A stretch of DNA of 64,000 nucleotides. Source: Pseudoalteromonas sp. XMcav2-N (GTDB lineage Bacteria; Pseudomonadota; Gammaproteobacteria; Enterobacterales; Alteromonadaceae). Of this stretch, positions 1-9,999 are shown piece after piece. Where the stretch lies: positions 62,001 to 126,000 of the forward strand of contig NZ_JAMXSF010000015.1 in NCBI RefSeq assembly GCF_024124545.1. The letters are read 5' to 3'. Both the position numbers and the translations under genes were made by a program. The number at the start of each line of letters is the position of its first letter. Position 1 is the stretch's first letter. The notes beneath the pieces were generated by a model. That model did not search any database. It saw nothing but the letters and a program-made list of their open reading frames with translations, and had not been told where the DNA came from.

Positions 1-2565
1 ACCGCCATTGCCCTGCCGCAGCAGGCTGCGGTGCTGTTAAATGAGCGACGCTTATCAAGCTATATGCTGCTGGCTGTTGTCACCTTGGTGTTGCTGTTGT
101 TTATGGGAGGCATTGTACTCTTTTATCGAAATCGTGAGCAGTATCAGGAAGACAAGGCGGTCTATGAGTCTATTATTGACGGGGCTGATGAGCCTATTAT
201 CAGTTTTGATACTCAGTTGAATGTGCAGACCTACAACAGCGCGTCTTTACTGATTTTCCCCAGTCTGGCAGCCAGCGAGCGGCAGCACAAAATTACCGAC
301 TTAATTGAGTTACCCATGGATCGTTTGCAGGACGCTGTGTCTTTCTTCAAAAATGAAGACGGCACAAAAGACACAGACTGGTACGAAAGCTACAGGTTAC
401 AAGACCAGATCCGGCATGTAAATTTTACCGTTTCACCTGTGCGCGGTCCCGACAGCCAACTGGTTGGGATCACCTTATTTGGTCGCGACACAACCAAAGA
501 GAAGCTTAGCGAGCAGCAAGTTAAAAGTGCCAACGAAAGTTTGGAGCGTTTGGTACAAGCGCGCACGGCAGAGCTGGAAGCAGAAAAAGCCAAGGCGGTA
601 AAAGCCTCGGCGGTTAAAAGTGCCTTTATCTCTACCATCAGCCATGAAATGCGCACGCCACTAAATGGTATTTTGGGCACGCTTAACCTCATTCGTCGTG
701 AACCGCTCACCAAAAAACAGCTGTCGTATCTGGAAATGACCGAAACCAGTTCGTCGACACTGGCCTCTTTGATCAACGATATTCTCGACTTATCAAAAAT
801 CGAGGCCGGTAAGCTGGAACTCGAACAAGAGCCGCTCAATCCTATTTCAGTGGTAGAGCATGTTGTCACTTCCATTTCGCTAAAAGCCTATGAGAAGCAA
901 TTGAGCCTGGTGGTGGACGTAATAGATATTGACTTTGTTGAGCTGGCAGGAGATGTCGGGCGGATTAAGCAAGTCGTCTTCAACCTGGTGAGCAATGCCA
1001 TTAAGTTCACCAGCAAGGGGGGAGTTTGCGTACGTGCTCAGACTACGCAGGAAGAGGGTAAAGTGTTCCTGACGGTGACCGTGGAGGACACTGGAGTTGG
1101 GATAGATAAACACAACCACCATAAAATTTTCTCTGCTTTTACGCAAGAAGACAGTGGTGTCAGTGCGGAGTTTGGTGGCACCGGGCTGGGTCTGTCGATT
1201 TGCAAAAATCTCTGTGAACTAATGGGCGGAGAAATTGGCTTTGAGTCGCAGAAAAACGTTGGCAGCAAGTTTTGTTTTACTCTGCCGTTTGCGCTGGATT
1301 CAGCCAAGCCTAAGCCCCATGAAAATACCCTGGGTGGACGGCGCTTCGAGCTTTATGTAAGAGATGCCCGCGAGCACAGTTATCTTTCACATATGATAGG
1401 TAAATATGGCGGTATTGTGGTGGAGCGCGATGGTGAGTTTGTCGTGCTTGATCATGACCACCCCCATATGCAGAATGTGGTCGATACCCCTATGTATGAA
1501 CGAACCATAGTGTTGTATAGCGAGTTTACCCATCAAAATGTTACACAGGGGTATCTGGCTAAACTGGTTAAACCTATCCGTTTGGGAGCTTTTTTGTCGG
1601 TCTTTGACCAGGATGCGATTGCCAAGATGCTGAAAAATCAGCATCAGGTCATGGTACCCAGCGTACAATGTACTGAGCAGAACGACTTGGGCGGGGCAAC
1701 GGTGATGATTGTAGATGATAATCAGATCAACCGGGAAGTCGCCCGGGGGATCCTGCAGGGGATCCATGCCCAGGTTGTGACCTGCCAATCGGGCCATGAG
1801 GCACTGAGCGCACTATTAAACGCCGAAAAGAACAACCAGCCTGTATTTGCCGTTTTAATGGACTGCAATATGCCAACAATGGATGGCTATCAGGCAACGC
1901 GTTTAATCAGGGAAGGAAAAGGGGGTGAGTCTTTTCGTCATATCCCGGTGATTGCGATGACGGCCAATGCGATGTCGGGAGAGCGCGAACGGTGTCTGGC
2001 TGCGGGCATGGATGACTACGTGACTAAACCCATACAGCCCAAGTTGTTGTTTGATGTGTTGTCTAAGTTTAAGTCTTACCAGCAGCCAGCAAAGGAATAT
2101 TATTCATCACATCAGCCCGCCAATACGCCTTCATCTGGCCCCTCTGGGCAGAGTGTGCCAGTTCAGGAGGCTGGGCAGGCGCCTGAACTGTCGGGTAAAG
2201 TGCTTGAGGTGGATGGTACTATTGCACGTTTGCAAGGCGATTCTGAGCTATATCTGCAAATTTGTATGTTGTTTTATAATAAAGCCCCCCAGAAATTGTT
2301 ATCTCTGAAGGAACACAGCAAAAAACAAGATCATGCTCAGGTTAAGCAGATCAGCCATGCCTTGCGCGGACAAAGCGCAGACATAGGAGCACAGCGGCTG
2401 ACCCAGTTACTGGCTAAGCTGGAAGAAGGCGCCAGCCATGAAGATGGAGCCGATTACGACACGCTGGTCGACAGCATTGAAGCTCAGTACCTGGCTCTGG
2501 AGCAGGTGCTGCAAGAAGACGTGTTTAATGTGTCACCGGCTTCAAAACAAAGCAATGAAAGTTAG
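1..2565 (+). CDS. Hybrid sensor histidine kinase with receiver and Hpt domains (5' end outside window)
   Basis: The reading frame is open from base 1, so the N-terminus (probably a periplasmic sensor) lies upstream; the GTG at 31 is not a convincing start. Numbering from that GTG: a membrane segment at about 11-31, a PAS-like domain (about 45-155), a coiled coil, the HisKA H-box SHEMRTPLNG with phospho-acceptor His205, the ATPase boxes NLVSNAIKFT, DTGVGI and GGTGLGL, a degenerate receiver-like stretch (about 435-530), a complete receiver (MIVDDN, phospho-acceptor Asp611 in LMDCNMP, Lys in TKPI) and a C-terminal Hpt domain (His776 in SHALRG). This is the ArcB/BarA-type phosphorelay layout. The next hybrid kinase follows after 21 bp, so the two are probably co-transcribed. 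The signal and the partner regulator are unknown. Confidence 0.93.
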   Translation, partial: TAIALPQQAAVLLNERRLSSYMLLAVVTLVLLLFMGGIVLFYRNREQYQEDKAVYESIIDGADEPIISFDTQLNVQTYNSASLLIFPSLAASERQHKITDLIELPMDRLQDAVSFFKNEDGTKDTDWYESYRLQDQIRHVNFTVSPVRGPDSQLVGITLFGRDTTKEKLSEQQVKSANESLERLVQARTAELEAEKAKAVKASAVKSAFISTISHEMRTPLNGILGTLNLIRREPLTKKQLSYLEMTETSSSTLASLINDILDLSKIEAGKLELEQEPLNPISVVEHVVTSISLKAYEKQLSLVVDVIDIDFVELAGDVGRIKQVVFNLVSNAIKFTSKGGVCVRAQTTQEEGKVFLTVTVEDTGVGIDKHNHHKIFSAFTQEDSGVSAEFGGTGLGLSICKNLCELMGGEIGFESQKNVGSKFCFTLPFALDSAKPKPHENTLGGRRFELYVRDAREHSYLSHMIGKYGGIVVERDGEFVVLDHDHPHMQNVVDTPMYERTIVLYSEFTHQNVTQGYLAKLVKPIRLGAFLSVFDQDAIAKMLKNQHQVMVPSVQCTEQNDLGGATVMIVDDNQINREVARGILQGIHAQVVTCQSGHEALSALLNAEKNNQPVFAVLMDCNMPTMDGYQATRLIREGKGGESFRHIPVIAMTANAMSGERERCLAAGMDDYVTKPIQPKLLFDVLSKFKSYQQPAKEYYSSHQPANTPSSGPSGQSVPVQEAGQAPELSGKVLEVDGTIARLQGDSELYLQICMLFYNKAPQKLLSLKEHSKKQDHAQVKQISHALRGQSADIGAQRLTQLLAKLEEGASHEDGADYDTLVDSIEAQYLALEQVLQEDVFNVSPASKQSNES

Positions 2566-2586
2566 CGACCCGACAAAAAGGACAAA

Positions 2587-5364
2587 GTGCCTGGTACTTT
2601 AAAACAATGGCAGGGCGGATTAAGGGCGAGTAATGTGACAAACCAACTTAATGCACCACAACAGAACAGCAGGCCACTGTGGCAGCTGCTTTGGCCTTTA
2701 TTGCTCGTCATGGGGTTGGGCACCTTGGGTGGCTGGTATAGCCACCAGTCTCACCTACAAGGTATTGATACGAGGATAAGAGAGGCGGTAACAGCCGACC
2801 TGACACAGCTTACTCAGGCTGTGCAAGAGCGGATGGCATTGTATCGGTATGGCCTGGCAGGCTTGCGCGGTGCTACTCAGACTGTGGGGGTAGAGCACTT
2901 TGACTACACGCGTATGCAGCGTTATGCCGGCAGTCGCTATCATGAACGGGAGTTTCCCGGTGCCCGGGGGTTTGGTTTTATCCGGTTTGTGCCTTTTGAA
3001 AATAAAGCGGTGTTTGTGCAGGATGCGAGACAGCAGCGCCCTGATAAACAATTTGATATCAAGCAGCTAACGCCCCACGAACAAAGTTTGTATGTGATCC
3101 AGTTTATTGAACCTGAATCGCGCAATCAACAGGCTGTAGGGTTGGATATTGGCTCTGAAACAATGCGCCGGGTTGCGGCAACTGAGGCCGCCAGGCGTGC
3201 CGAAGTAATGCTGACGGCACCCATCACTCTGGTGCAGGCCAATCAGAAAGTACAGCATGGCTTCTTGATTTTAATGCCGGTTTATACCCAAAGCGATGCA
3301 CCAGATACCCCGGCAGAGCGCATGTCGCAACTTGCGGGCTGGAGTTACAGCCCAATATTAATTGATGAAGTACTGGGTTCATTAACCGGGATTAAACGCA
3401 ATCTGGTAACTAAGATCAAAGACATAGACCGCCAGGCCAGTACCTTGTTTTTTAGCCGCGGCGAAGCACAGGCACAGCTCAGCCAGTATCGGGGACATAG
3501 TGTGATCCAGTTGTACGGTCGCACCTGGCGACTCGAACTTAGCCCTACGGCCGATTACATTCAGGGACTTGGGTTACCCAGCCCATACCGGGCATTGCGC
3601 GAAGCGGTCATGATCACTCTGGCATTGATGCTGGTGGTATTTTGTGTGCAATTGCTGGTCTTGCGTGCACATCAGTCTAAAGCACATCAACTGGACTTGT
3701 CTGAAACCCGTGAGAGGGCGCTATCTGAAGCCAATGCCGTATTAGAGCAAAAAGTTCAGGCCCGAACCGCTGAAATAGAACAAGTGGGTGCACTACAGCG
3801 CAGTATTTTAGACAGTGCAACCTATTCGGTGGTGGCAACCGACGTGGATGGAGTCATTACGGTGTTTAACCCTGCGGCCGAGAAACTGCTGGGTTATAAA
3901 GCTGAGGAAATGATTGGCAAACTCACGCCCGCAGTGTTTCATCTGGAACTGGAAGTGGTTCAACGTGCAGAAGAACTATCACAGGAGTTGGGTTATCCTG
4001 TGGAGTCAGGCTTTGAAGCTTTTGTAGCGAAAGCGCGCCTTGGCAAAAATGACATCAATAACTGGACCTATGTTAAAAAGAGTACGCAACTCACACCTGT
4101 GCGGCTGAGTGTATCACGGTTACAGGATAATCAAGGTCAGCTGGTGGGATTTCTGGGGGTGGCGTATGATCTGACGGAACAACTGGAGCATGAACAGGCC
4201 CTGGCAGAAGCCAAACAAGTGGCAGAGCAGGCGACCCGGGCTAAGTCTGAATTTTTGGCCAATATGAGCCATGAGATCCGCACACCCATGAACGGTTTGT
4301 ATGGCACTTTACAGCTACTGAATGAAGAACCCCTGTCCAGCAGAGCGAAGGAATACCTGGGAAAAGCGACTTATTCAGCCAAAGCTTTGATCACTATTAT
4401 CAATGATATTCTGGATTTCTCAAAGATTGAGGCTGGCAAGCTGATGTTAGAGGTCCGGCCGTTTAACCTGAGTGAGTTGATTAGCCATATTCAGGCAGAT
4501 TTGCAAGCGGTGGCCTCTCAGAAAGGGATCTACTTGTCTGTGACGGGCAGCTTTGAGCACGCTAATTGGGAGGGAGACGCCGTTAGGGTCCGACAGATAC
4601 TACTTAATCTGCTTTCTAATGCCATTAAGTTTACACAGCGCGGTGGTGTAGATCTCGAAATTGAAGAAGTACAAGGTGAGCCTGGCGTGGTATTTAGCGT
4701 GCGCGATACTGGTGTGGGCATTGGCAAAGAAGCGCTGGAGCGCTTGTTTCAACGCTTTGAGCAGGCCGACAAATCAACCACCCGAAAATTCGGTGGCACG
4801 GGTCTTGGTTTGTCTATTACCCACTCTTTGGTTGAATTGATGTCAGGCAGCATTGATGTGCAAAGTATGGAAAACGTGGGTAGCGTGTTTACGGTATTTT
4901 TACCGTTGGAAAAAAGTGTCAATACACAGGTGCGTTTTTCAGAGGAGCTGGTGGCACTTCCTGAGCTGTCTGGTGTTCGGGTTTTGGTGGCTGAGGACAA
5001 CGAAATTAACCAGCTGGTGATCCGTGCCTTGCTTGATAAAAGCAACGCGGATGTGGTGCTGGCAGCAAATGGCCAGGAAGCGGTCATTCAGGTAAAACGC
5101 CAGCGCCCTGATTTTGTCCTGATGGATATTCAGATGCCTGTGATGGATGGGCTTGAAGCCTGTAAGTTAATTAAACAGCAACATCCGACATTGCCAGTGA
5201 TAGCACTGACTGCTAATGTGTTAACCGAAGACAGACAAAAATATCAGCATGCAGGTTTTGATGGTTACATTGCTAAGCCCATTGAGCAAACAGTGTTGTG
5301 GCAAGTGATTACTGAATGTGCTTTGCTGCCAGATAACGCGCTGGGTCGGTTGAAATCTGTATAA
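2587..5364 (+). CDS. CHASE-domain hybrid sensor histidine kinase
   Basis: A 925-residue membrane sensor kinase. GTG start, preceded by AAAAAGGA four bases upstream. Order of parts: N-terminal membrane segment (about 33-50), an extracytoplasmic CHASE domain (YRYGLAGLRGA, FPGARGFGFIRFVP), second membrane segment (about 337-358), coiled coil, PAS domain (about 400-535), HisKA with SHEIRTPMNG (His562), ATPase boxes NLLSNAIKFT, DTGVGI and GGTGLGLS, and a C-terminal receiver with Asp847 (LMDIQMP) and IAKPI. Unlike the preceding kinase there is no Hpt domain, so phosphotransfer must go through another protein, possibly the neighbour's Hpt. CHASE domains bind small ligands; which one cannot be read from the sequence. 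Confidence 0.93.
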   Translation: MPGTLKQWQGGLRASNVTNQLNAPQQNSRPLWQLLWPLLLVMGLGTLGGWYSHQSHLQGIDTRIREAVTADLTQLTQAVQERMALYRYGLAGLRGATQTVGVEHFDYTRMQRYAGSRYHEREFPGARGFGFIRFVPFENKAVFVQDARQQRPDKQFDIKQLTPHEQSLYVIQFIEPESRNQQAVGLDIGSETMRRVAATEAARRAEVMLTAPITLVQANQKVQHGFLILMPVYTQSDAPDTPAERMSQLAGWSYSPILIDEVLGSLTGIKRNLVTKIKDIDRQASTLFFSRGEAQAQLSQYRGHSVIQLYGRTWRLELSPTADYIQGLGLPSPYRALREAVMITLALMLVVFCVQLLVLRAHQSKAHQLDLSETRERALSEANAVLEQKVQARTAEIEQVGALQRSILDSATYSVVATDVDGVITVFNPAAEKLLGYKAEEMIGKLTPAVFHLELEVVQRAEELSQELGYPVESGFEAFVAKARLGKNDINNWTYVKKSTQLTPVRLSVSRLQDNQGQLVGFLGVAYDLTEQLEHEQALAEAKQVAEQATRAKSEFLANMSHEIRTPMNGLYGTLQLLNEEPLSSRAKEYLGKATYSAKALITIINDILDFSKIEAGKLMLEVRPFNLSELISHIQADLQAVASQKGIYLSVTGSFEHANWEGDAVRVRQILLNLLSNAIKFTQRGGVDLEIEEVQGEPGVVFSVRDTGVGIGKEALERLFQRFEQADKSTTRKFGGTGLGLSITHSLVELMSGSIDVQSMENVGSVFTVFLPLEKSVNTQVRFSEELVALPELSGVRVLVAEDNEINQLVIRALLDKSNADVVLAANGQEAVIQVKRQRPDFVLMDIQMPVMDGLEACKLIKQQHPTLPVIALTANVLTEDRQKYQHAGFDGYIAKPIEQTVLWQVITECALLPDNALGRLKSV

Positions 5365-5468
5365 TAGGCTATGATTGTAGTGTTATCCTCGTTAATTAAC
5401 TCAGGCTGTTTAACCTGTCTTAATGTTGGTGAGAATGGCAGAATCCGGGGTAAACGGGATGGAATTCG

Positions 5469-6398
5469 ATGTTTGAAATTGTACACAGTATCGAGAGTTG
5501 TACGGTATTGGTGGTCGACGATTCAAAGTTGGTCCGTAAGCTGATCAGCAGAATACTAAAGCCAGTTTGTCGTACAGTCAGCTTTGAAAGTGCAGAGACA
5601 GCGTTAAAAGTGTGTCATAAAATTAAGCCAGATTTAATTGTTATGGACATTAATTTAGAGGGCATGTCAGGACTTGAAGCATGTAAAGCGCTCAAGTCAC
5701 AACCAGAACTTGCCGATATTCCACTGCTTTTTATCACCTCAAGCCAGGAGCCAAAAGTACAGGAAAAATGTTGGGATGCAGGCGCTGTAGATTTCATTGA
5801 AAAACCGCTCGTTGCCAGTACGCTGGTGAAACGTATTACAACCCACCTCAAGTATAAAGTGCAGGCCGATATCCTGACCAACCAGTCGTTTGTAGATGGT
5901 CTGACCGAGTTGTATAACCGTCGCTTTTTTGATATCGAAATTGACCGTCTGTTAAAAGATAGCTTACGGCGCCGCGTGCCCTTGACCTTGTTGCTGATAG
6001 ATATCGATTTCTTTAAGAAATTCAATGACAGCCTGGGCCATCTGGAAGGGGATCAAGCACTAAAAAGCGTGACCAGACAAGTATCTGAGTGTACTCGGCG
6101 CCCCGTAGACTTGGTTTGTCGCTATGGGGGGGAGGAAATTGCGGTACTGTTACCAGATACATCAATACACAGTGCCCAACAGTTTGCATCTGAGGTAGTA
6201 CAAAGCATAGTGGATCTGGCCATTGTCCATCCGTGTTCTCCTCACAATTTTGTGACTGTGAGTGTGGGCTTGTCGTGTACAGGAAGTACCAAAGCTGCTA
6301 CGCCTGCCGAACTGATTGAACAGGCAGATAGCGCGCTGTATAACGCAAAAGAGTCTGGCCGCAACCAATACCAGGCGTGTATGGCTGTGTCGTCATAA
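5469..6398 (+). CDS. Response regulator with GGDEF domain (diguanylate cyclase)
   Basis: A 309-residue, two-domain protein. Residues about 10-125 are a receiver (VLVVDDSK, phospho-acceptor Asp60 in IVMDINLEG, Lys in EKPL). Residues about 145-305 are a GGDEF domain with LTELYNRRFF, the substrate-site LIDIDFFKKFND and the active-site signature GGEEI (220-224). The product-inhibition site RxxD (RPVD) stands five residues before GGEE, so it should be both active and feedback-inhibited. It makes the second messenger c-di-GMP when phosphorylated, like PleD/WspR-type regulators. It lies 104 bp after two hybrid kinases on the same strand, which are plausible phosphodonors (inference). Isoleucine instead of phenylalanine at the end of the signature is usually tolerated. 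Confidence 0.93.
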   Translation: MFEIVHSIESCTVLVVDDSKLVRKLISRILKPVCRTVSFESAETALKVCHKIKPDLIVMDINLEGMSGLEACKALKSQPELADIPLLFITSSQEPKVQEKCWDAGAVDFIEKPLVASTLVKRITTHLKYKVQADILTNQSFVDGLTELYNRRFFDIEIDRLLKDSLRRRVPLTLLLIDIDFFKKFNDSLGHLEGDQALKSVTRQVSECTRRPVDLVCRYGGEEIAVLLPDTSIHSAQQFASEVVQSIVDLAIVHPCSPHNFVTVSVGLSCTGSTKAATPAELIEQADSALYNAKESGRNQYQACMAVSS

Positions 6399-6494
6399 TA
6401 AACCTTTCAAGTTTTGACTATTCACCTGCTTGCAGAGTTAATGCTTTGCTTGTTATGGCAGAGGCGGTTTGTTCACTTACTAAAAGGCTAGCCG

Positions 6495-7046
6495 TTACTT
6501 TCTTGACAATACTCTGATGCACAGTGTGCGTGCGGTCTCATCCAGTTTTGAGCCGAACAGTTCAAAGAATGAAATATTACTGTGTCGTATGTATCCGATA
6601 CAGGCCAATGCAAGGAATAACCAAATAAGGTGATTTTGCCAGGCATTCAGAGCCCACTGGCCCTGCCAGGTGTATCCGGTCTGATTGAACGGATATAAGT
6701 ACTGGATTGGCCATTGATACCCATCCGGCCCTCTTGAACCGGTTAGATCGGTGAGCAGGTGTAAATGGACCGCGAAAAATGACATCAACCATACACACAT
6801 TTTTTGGGTTCGAGCCAGTAAACTTGCACAAGTTGCGATACTAAGCGCAAACAGCAGGTTATGGCCTAAAACATGATGCCACTGGTGGTAGAATCTCGTT
6901 GTGCCTGTGAGCCAGTCAGCCAGCAGGCCGATGCCATCTGTATCAGGGGACAAGCCCGCTAAAGTGATAAGTATCCGTTCTCGCTTCGTTGAGACTGTAC
7001 TGGCACCGCATAGCCAGCTCATCATCAGGTGCCCACTCGGTGTCAT
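6495..7046 (-). CDS. YdjM/DUF457-type membrane-bound predicted metal-dependent hydrolase
   Basis: A 183-residue protein beginning MTPSGHLMMSW. The start at 7046 is chosen because AGAGGA stands six bases before it; a longer frame to 7082 has no such site. The protein has about four hydrophobic segments and conserved His/Asp positions (SPDTDG, HQWHHVLGHN, HLHLLTDLTGSRGPDG) typical of the DUF457/YdjM family of inner-membrane proteins annotated as metal-dependent hydrolases. E. coli YdjM is LexA-controlled, but I see no CTGT-N8-ACAG site upstream here. The substrate is unknown. It is convergent with the upstream GGDEF gene and divergent from hrpB. Confidence 0.8.
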   Translation of the reverse strand: MTPSGHLMMSWLCGASTVSTKRERILITLAGLSPDTDGIGLLADWLTGTTRFYHQWHHVLGHNLLFALSIATCASLLARTQKMCVWLMSFFAVHLHLLTDLTGSRGPDGYQWPIQYLYPFNQTGYTWQGQWALNAWQNHLIWLFLALACIGYIRHSNISFFELFGSKLDETARTLCIRVLSRK

Positions 7047-7333
7047 GTATTCCTCTGGTGGTTGTGTTTGTCTATTTCGCAACGCGGCGTCGGACTAAGA
7101 TTACGCAGCATGTTACATGGCAGGGATAATCCCATTCAAACAAGTAGCTGTCCACTTTTTCAGGCCAACGCTGAGCTTTGCTGAGGGTTACCCAGATTAA
7201 AGCTACATAAATTTTGCGGTTTTAGATAATACAAAACCTGAGGGCGCCTGCACGACTACTTGCTTTGAATGAGTCACTTTTCCAATGGGGTAGTGTAAAC
7301 TAGCCCCATATTAGATTATACAAAGCAATAAAA

Positions 7334-9778
7334 ATGAGTATAGTGCTACCTATCCAGGCCGTTTATGATCAACTGCTATCGCAACTCACTACGCAACCCC
7401 GAGTCCTGTTACAAGCGCCACCTGGCGCGGGTAAGTCGACCTGGCTGCCATTGCAGCTGATGCTGGATGGACACTTTAAGCGCATCATAATGCTGGAACC
7501 CAGGCGACTGGCTGCACGTAATATTGCCCGTTTTCTGGCTGCGCAACTGAATGAGGCTGTCGGTGAGCGGGTGGGTCTCAGGATCCGTCAGGAAGTGAAA
7601 GTCTCCGCACGTACCCAGCTTGAAGTTGTGACTGAAGGCACGTTAACACGCCTACTTCAGGCAGATCCTGAGTTGGAAGGGGTCGATTTACTTATCTTTG
7701 ATGAGTTTCACGAGCGCTCTTTAGCAGCAGATACGGCATTGGCATTTGCACTGGAGTCACAACAGGCTTTGCGTGACGACCTGCGTGTACTGGTTATGTC
7801 GGCGACCCTGGATAGTGAGCGATATCAGCAATTTCTGGATTGCCCGGCAGTGTGCTCCGACGGACGTAGCTTTCCGATTGATGAGATATATACCCCACTT
7901 AAAGATGAAAGCCGCTGGCTAGAGCAAATCCCGTCCATAGTGCGTCAGGCACTCAGTGATCAGACTGGTAGTGTACTGGTGTTTTTACCCGGGCACAAAG
8001 AGATTCGATATGTATCCGATGCACTTCAGGACACGATTGTTGCTGAACCACATCTGTTGTTAGCAACATTATCCGGGGAGCAGGATAAGCAAACTCAGCA
8101 GGCGGCCATTGCACCTGCACCTAAAGGAATGCGTAAGGTGGTACTTACTACCAATGTAGCCGAAACCTCACTGACGATAGAAGGTATCCGCGTTGTCGTA
8201 GACAGCGGCAAGCGGCGGGCAGCGCATTACAACCTGCGCACAGGCGTAAGTGAACTGATAACCCTGTCTATTTCTCGCAGCTCTGCGATACAGCGAGCGG
8301 GGCGGGCTGGGCGTATTGAAGCCGGGGTCGTTTATCGGTTGGGGAGTAAGGCGTTGTTTGAACGTCGAGATACCCATGACCGGCCTGATATTCTGTGCAG
8401 TGATCTGAGTGGTCTGATGCTTGAAGCTAAAGTGTGGGGTAGCGAAATTCACGAACTGGCGTTACTGGATATGCCCACAGATGCGCAGCTTGCAAAGGCA
8501 AATGAGCTGTTAAGCGCTCTGGAGCTGATAGATGATCGTGGACGGGTTACGCCATTAGGCAAACAGGTCCAGTCGCTGGGTACGGATCCTCGCTTCGGGC
8601 ATATGTTATTAAAGTCACAAGAGTTGGAAGCTGAATATCCGGGTATTGTAGAGCTTGGCTGTTATTTTGTTGCGTTATTAGAGAGCCGGATATCGGCATC
8701 CGCTGAACTCAGCGTTGCCCTGCAGCAGCAAGCGTCTCGCCCTCACCCTGCGTTTCGCCAGCAACTATTATTCTGGTTACGCCGCGCACAGTTACAGCAT
8801 AGAACTGGTGAACTGGCGATGGAGCATTTGCCGCTGGTGGTTGCGCTGGCGTTTCCGGACCGCCTGGCAAAACGTCGTGGGCAGGGCTGGGTACTGGCAA
8901 ATGGTGCCGGTGTGAGTGCGCACAAGGAATATTGGCAGGATGCCAACTACCTGGCTATTGCCGATTTAGGCGGACATAAAGGTCAGCAGATATTTAGCGC
9001 GACAGCTTTCGAGCCCGGGCATGTACAAAATGCCTTGCCTCATTTGTTTTGTGAACGTGATGTATGTGAGTTTGAGCAAAAATCAGGGCAGTTTGTACAT
9101 GAGCAGCGACTGTATCTGGGACACTGGATCTATACCGCAAAGCCTGCGTCGGGCCCGATAGACACTGAGTTGCGAACTGAGGTCTGGCTGACTCTGGTTC
9201 GCCAGCAAGGTCTGCCGATGTTTAAAGACTATGCGGACTGTGAAGACTTATTGACCCGGATGGCGTTAGTACAAGCGTTATACCCTCAGGAGTTTCAGGC
9301 GATTGATGAAGCCAGCTTGCTGGCAAAGGTGGATGTTTGGCTTGCGCCCTATCTGAACGATGTGAAACAACTTCCCCAGTTAAAAAAGCTTGATTTACAC
9401 GCTGCCTTGTTAAGCAATCTGGAGTGGTCGCAACAGCAGCGTCTGAATGCGTTATTACCTCAGCGAGTTACTGTACCAAGCGGATCAAATATACGTATTC
9501 ACTACCAGCTTGATGGTCCGGCCCGTTTATCGGTGCGAATGCAGGAAGTCTATGGAATGAGTCATAGCCCGGTATTATGTGAGGGTCGTCTGCCGGTACT
9601 GATGGAACTCCTGTCTCCGGCGCAGCGCCCGTTGCAACTGACTCAGGACCTGGCGCATTTCTGGCAGTCCAGTTACCGTGAAGTACAAAAAGAGATGAAG
9701 GGGCGCTATCCCAAGCACTTTTGGCCAGATGATCCGGCAACGGCTCAGGCAACGAATCGGGTTAAGAGCCGTATGTGA
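7334..9778 (+). CDS. hrpB: ATP-dependent RNA helicase HrpB
   Basis: An 814-residue DEAH-type helicase. Visible motifs: Walker A APPGAGKST (about 30-38), DEFHERS (motif II), SATL (motif III), TTNVAETSLTIEG (motif V) and QRAGRAGR (motif VI). A helicase-associated region and the HrpB-specific C-terminal part (about 480-814, ending in a PKHFWPDDP-type segment) follow. The length matches the HrpB family (about 800-830). HrpB homologues are widespread in Gammaproteobacteria and their RNA substrate is poorly defined. The ATG has no good Shine-Dalgarno sequence (the upstream bases are A-rich), but the N-terminus aligns well with the family pattern. Confidence 0.95.
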   Translation: MSIVLPIQAVYDQLLSQLTTQPRVLLQAPPGAGKSTWLPLQLMLDGHFKRIIMLEPRRLAARNIARFLAAQLNEAVGERVGLRIRQEVKVSARTQLEVVTEGTLTRLLQADPELEGVDLLIFDEFHERSLAADTALAFALESQQALRDDLRVLVMSATLDSERYQQFLDCPAVCSDGRSFPIDEIYTPLKDESRWLEQIPSIVRQALSDQTGSVLVFLPGHKEIRYVSDALQDTIVAEPHLLLATLSGEQDKQTQQAAIAPAPKGMRKVVLTTNVAETSLTIEGIRVVVDSGKRRAAHYNLRTGVSELITLSISRSSAIQRAGRAGRIEAGVVYRLGSKALFERRDTHDRPDILCSDLSGLMLEAKVWGSEIHELALLDMPTDAQLAKANELLSALELIDDRGRVTPLGKQVQSLGTDPRFGHMLLKSQELEAEYPGIVELGCYFVALLESRISASAELSVALQQQASRPHPAFRQQLLFWLRRAQLQHRTGELAMEHLPLVVALAFPDRLAKRRGQGWVLANGAGVSAHKEYWQDANYLAIADLGGHKGQQIFSATAFEPGHVQNALPHLFCERDVCEFEQKSGQFVHEQRLYLGHWIYTAKPASGPIDTELRTEVWLTLVRQQGLPMFKDYADCEDLLTRMALVQALYPQEFQAIDEASLLAKVDVWLAPYLNDVKQLPQLKKLDLHAALLSNLEWSQQQRLNALLPQRVTVPSGSNIRIHYQLDGPARLSVRMQEVYGMSHSPVLCEGRLPVLMELLSPAQRPLQLTQDLAHFWQSSYREVQKEMKGRYPKHFWPDDPATAQATNRVKSRM

Positions 9779-9999
9779 TTCCAGGCTGGTGGGTTAATTT
9801 CAAAAGCAGCTTTAATTCATCGCGTACCGGGGGTAAGTACGACGCTTTTGCCATCAGTAAGTGTCGCTGTTTCGGTGTGTATTGGGGTTGCTTCCCGTCG
9901 CCATATTACTTAAACCAATGATGGTTGAATCACAGCTTGTATTGTTGTGATTTTCGCAATGTTTTGGGCTTGTGCTATTCTGAATAGATCTATCACACA

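Noticed and set aside
9779..9999. Possible c-di-GMP riboswitch before the diguanylate cyclase
   Set aside because: The region lacks the conserved GEMM sequence blocks and paired helices.
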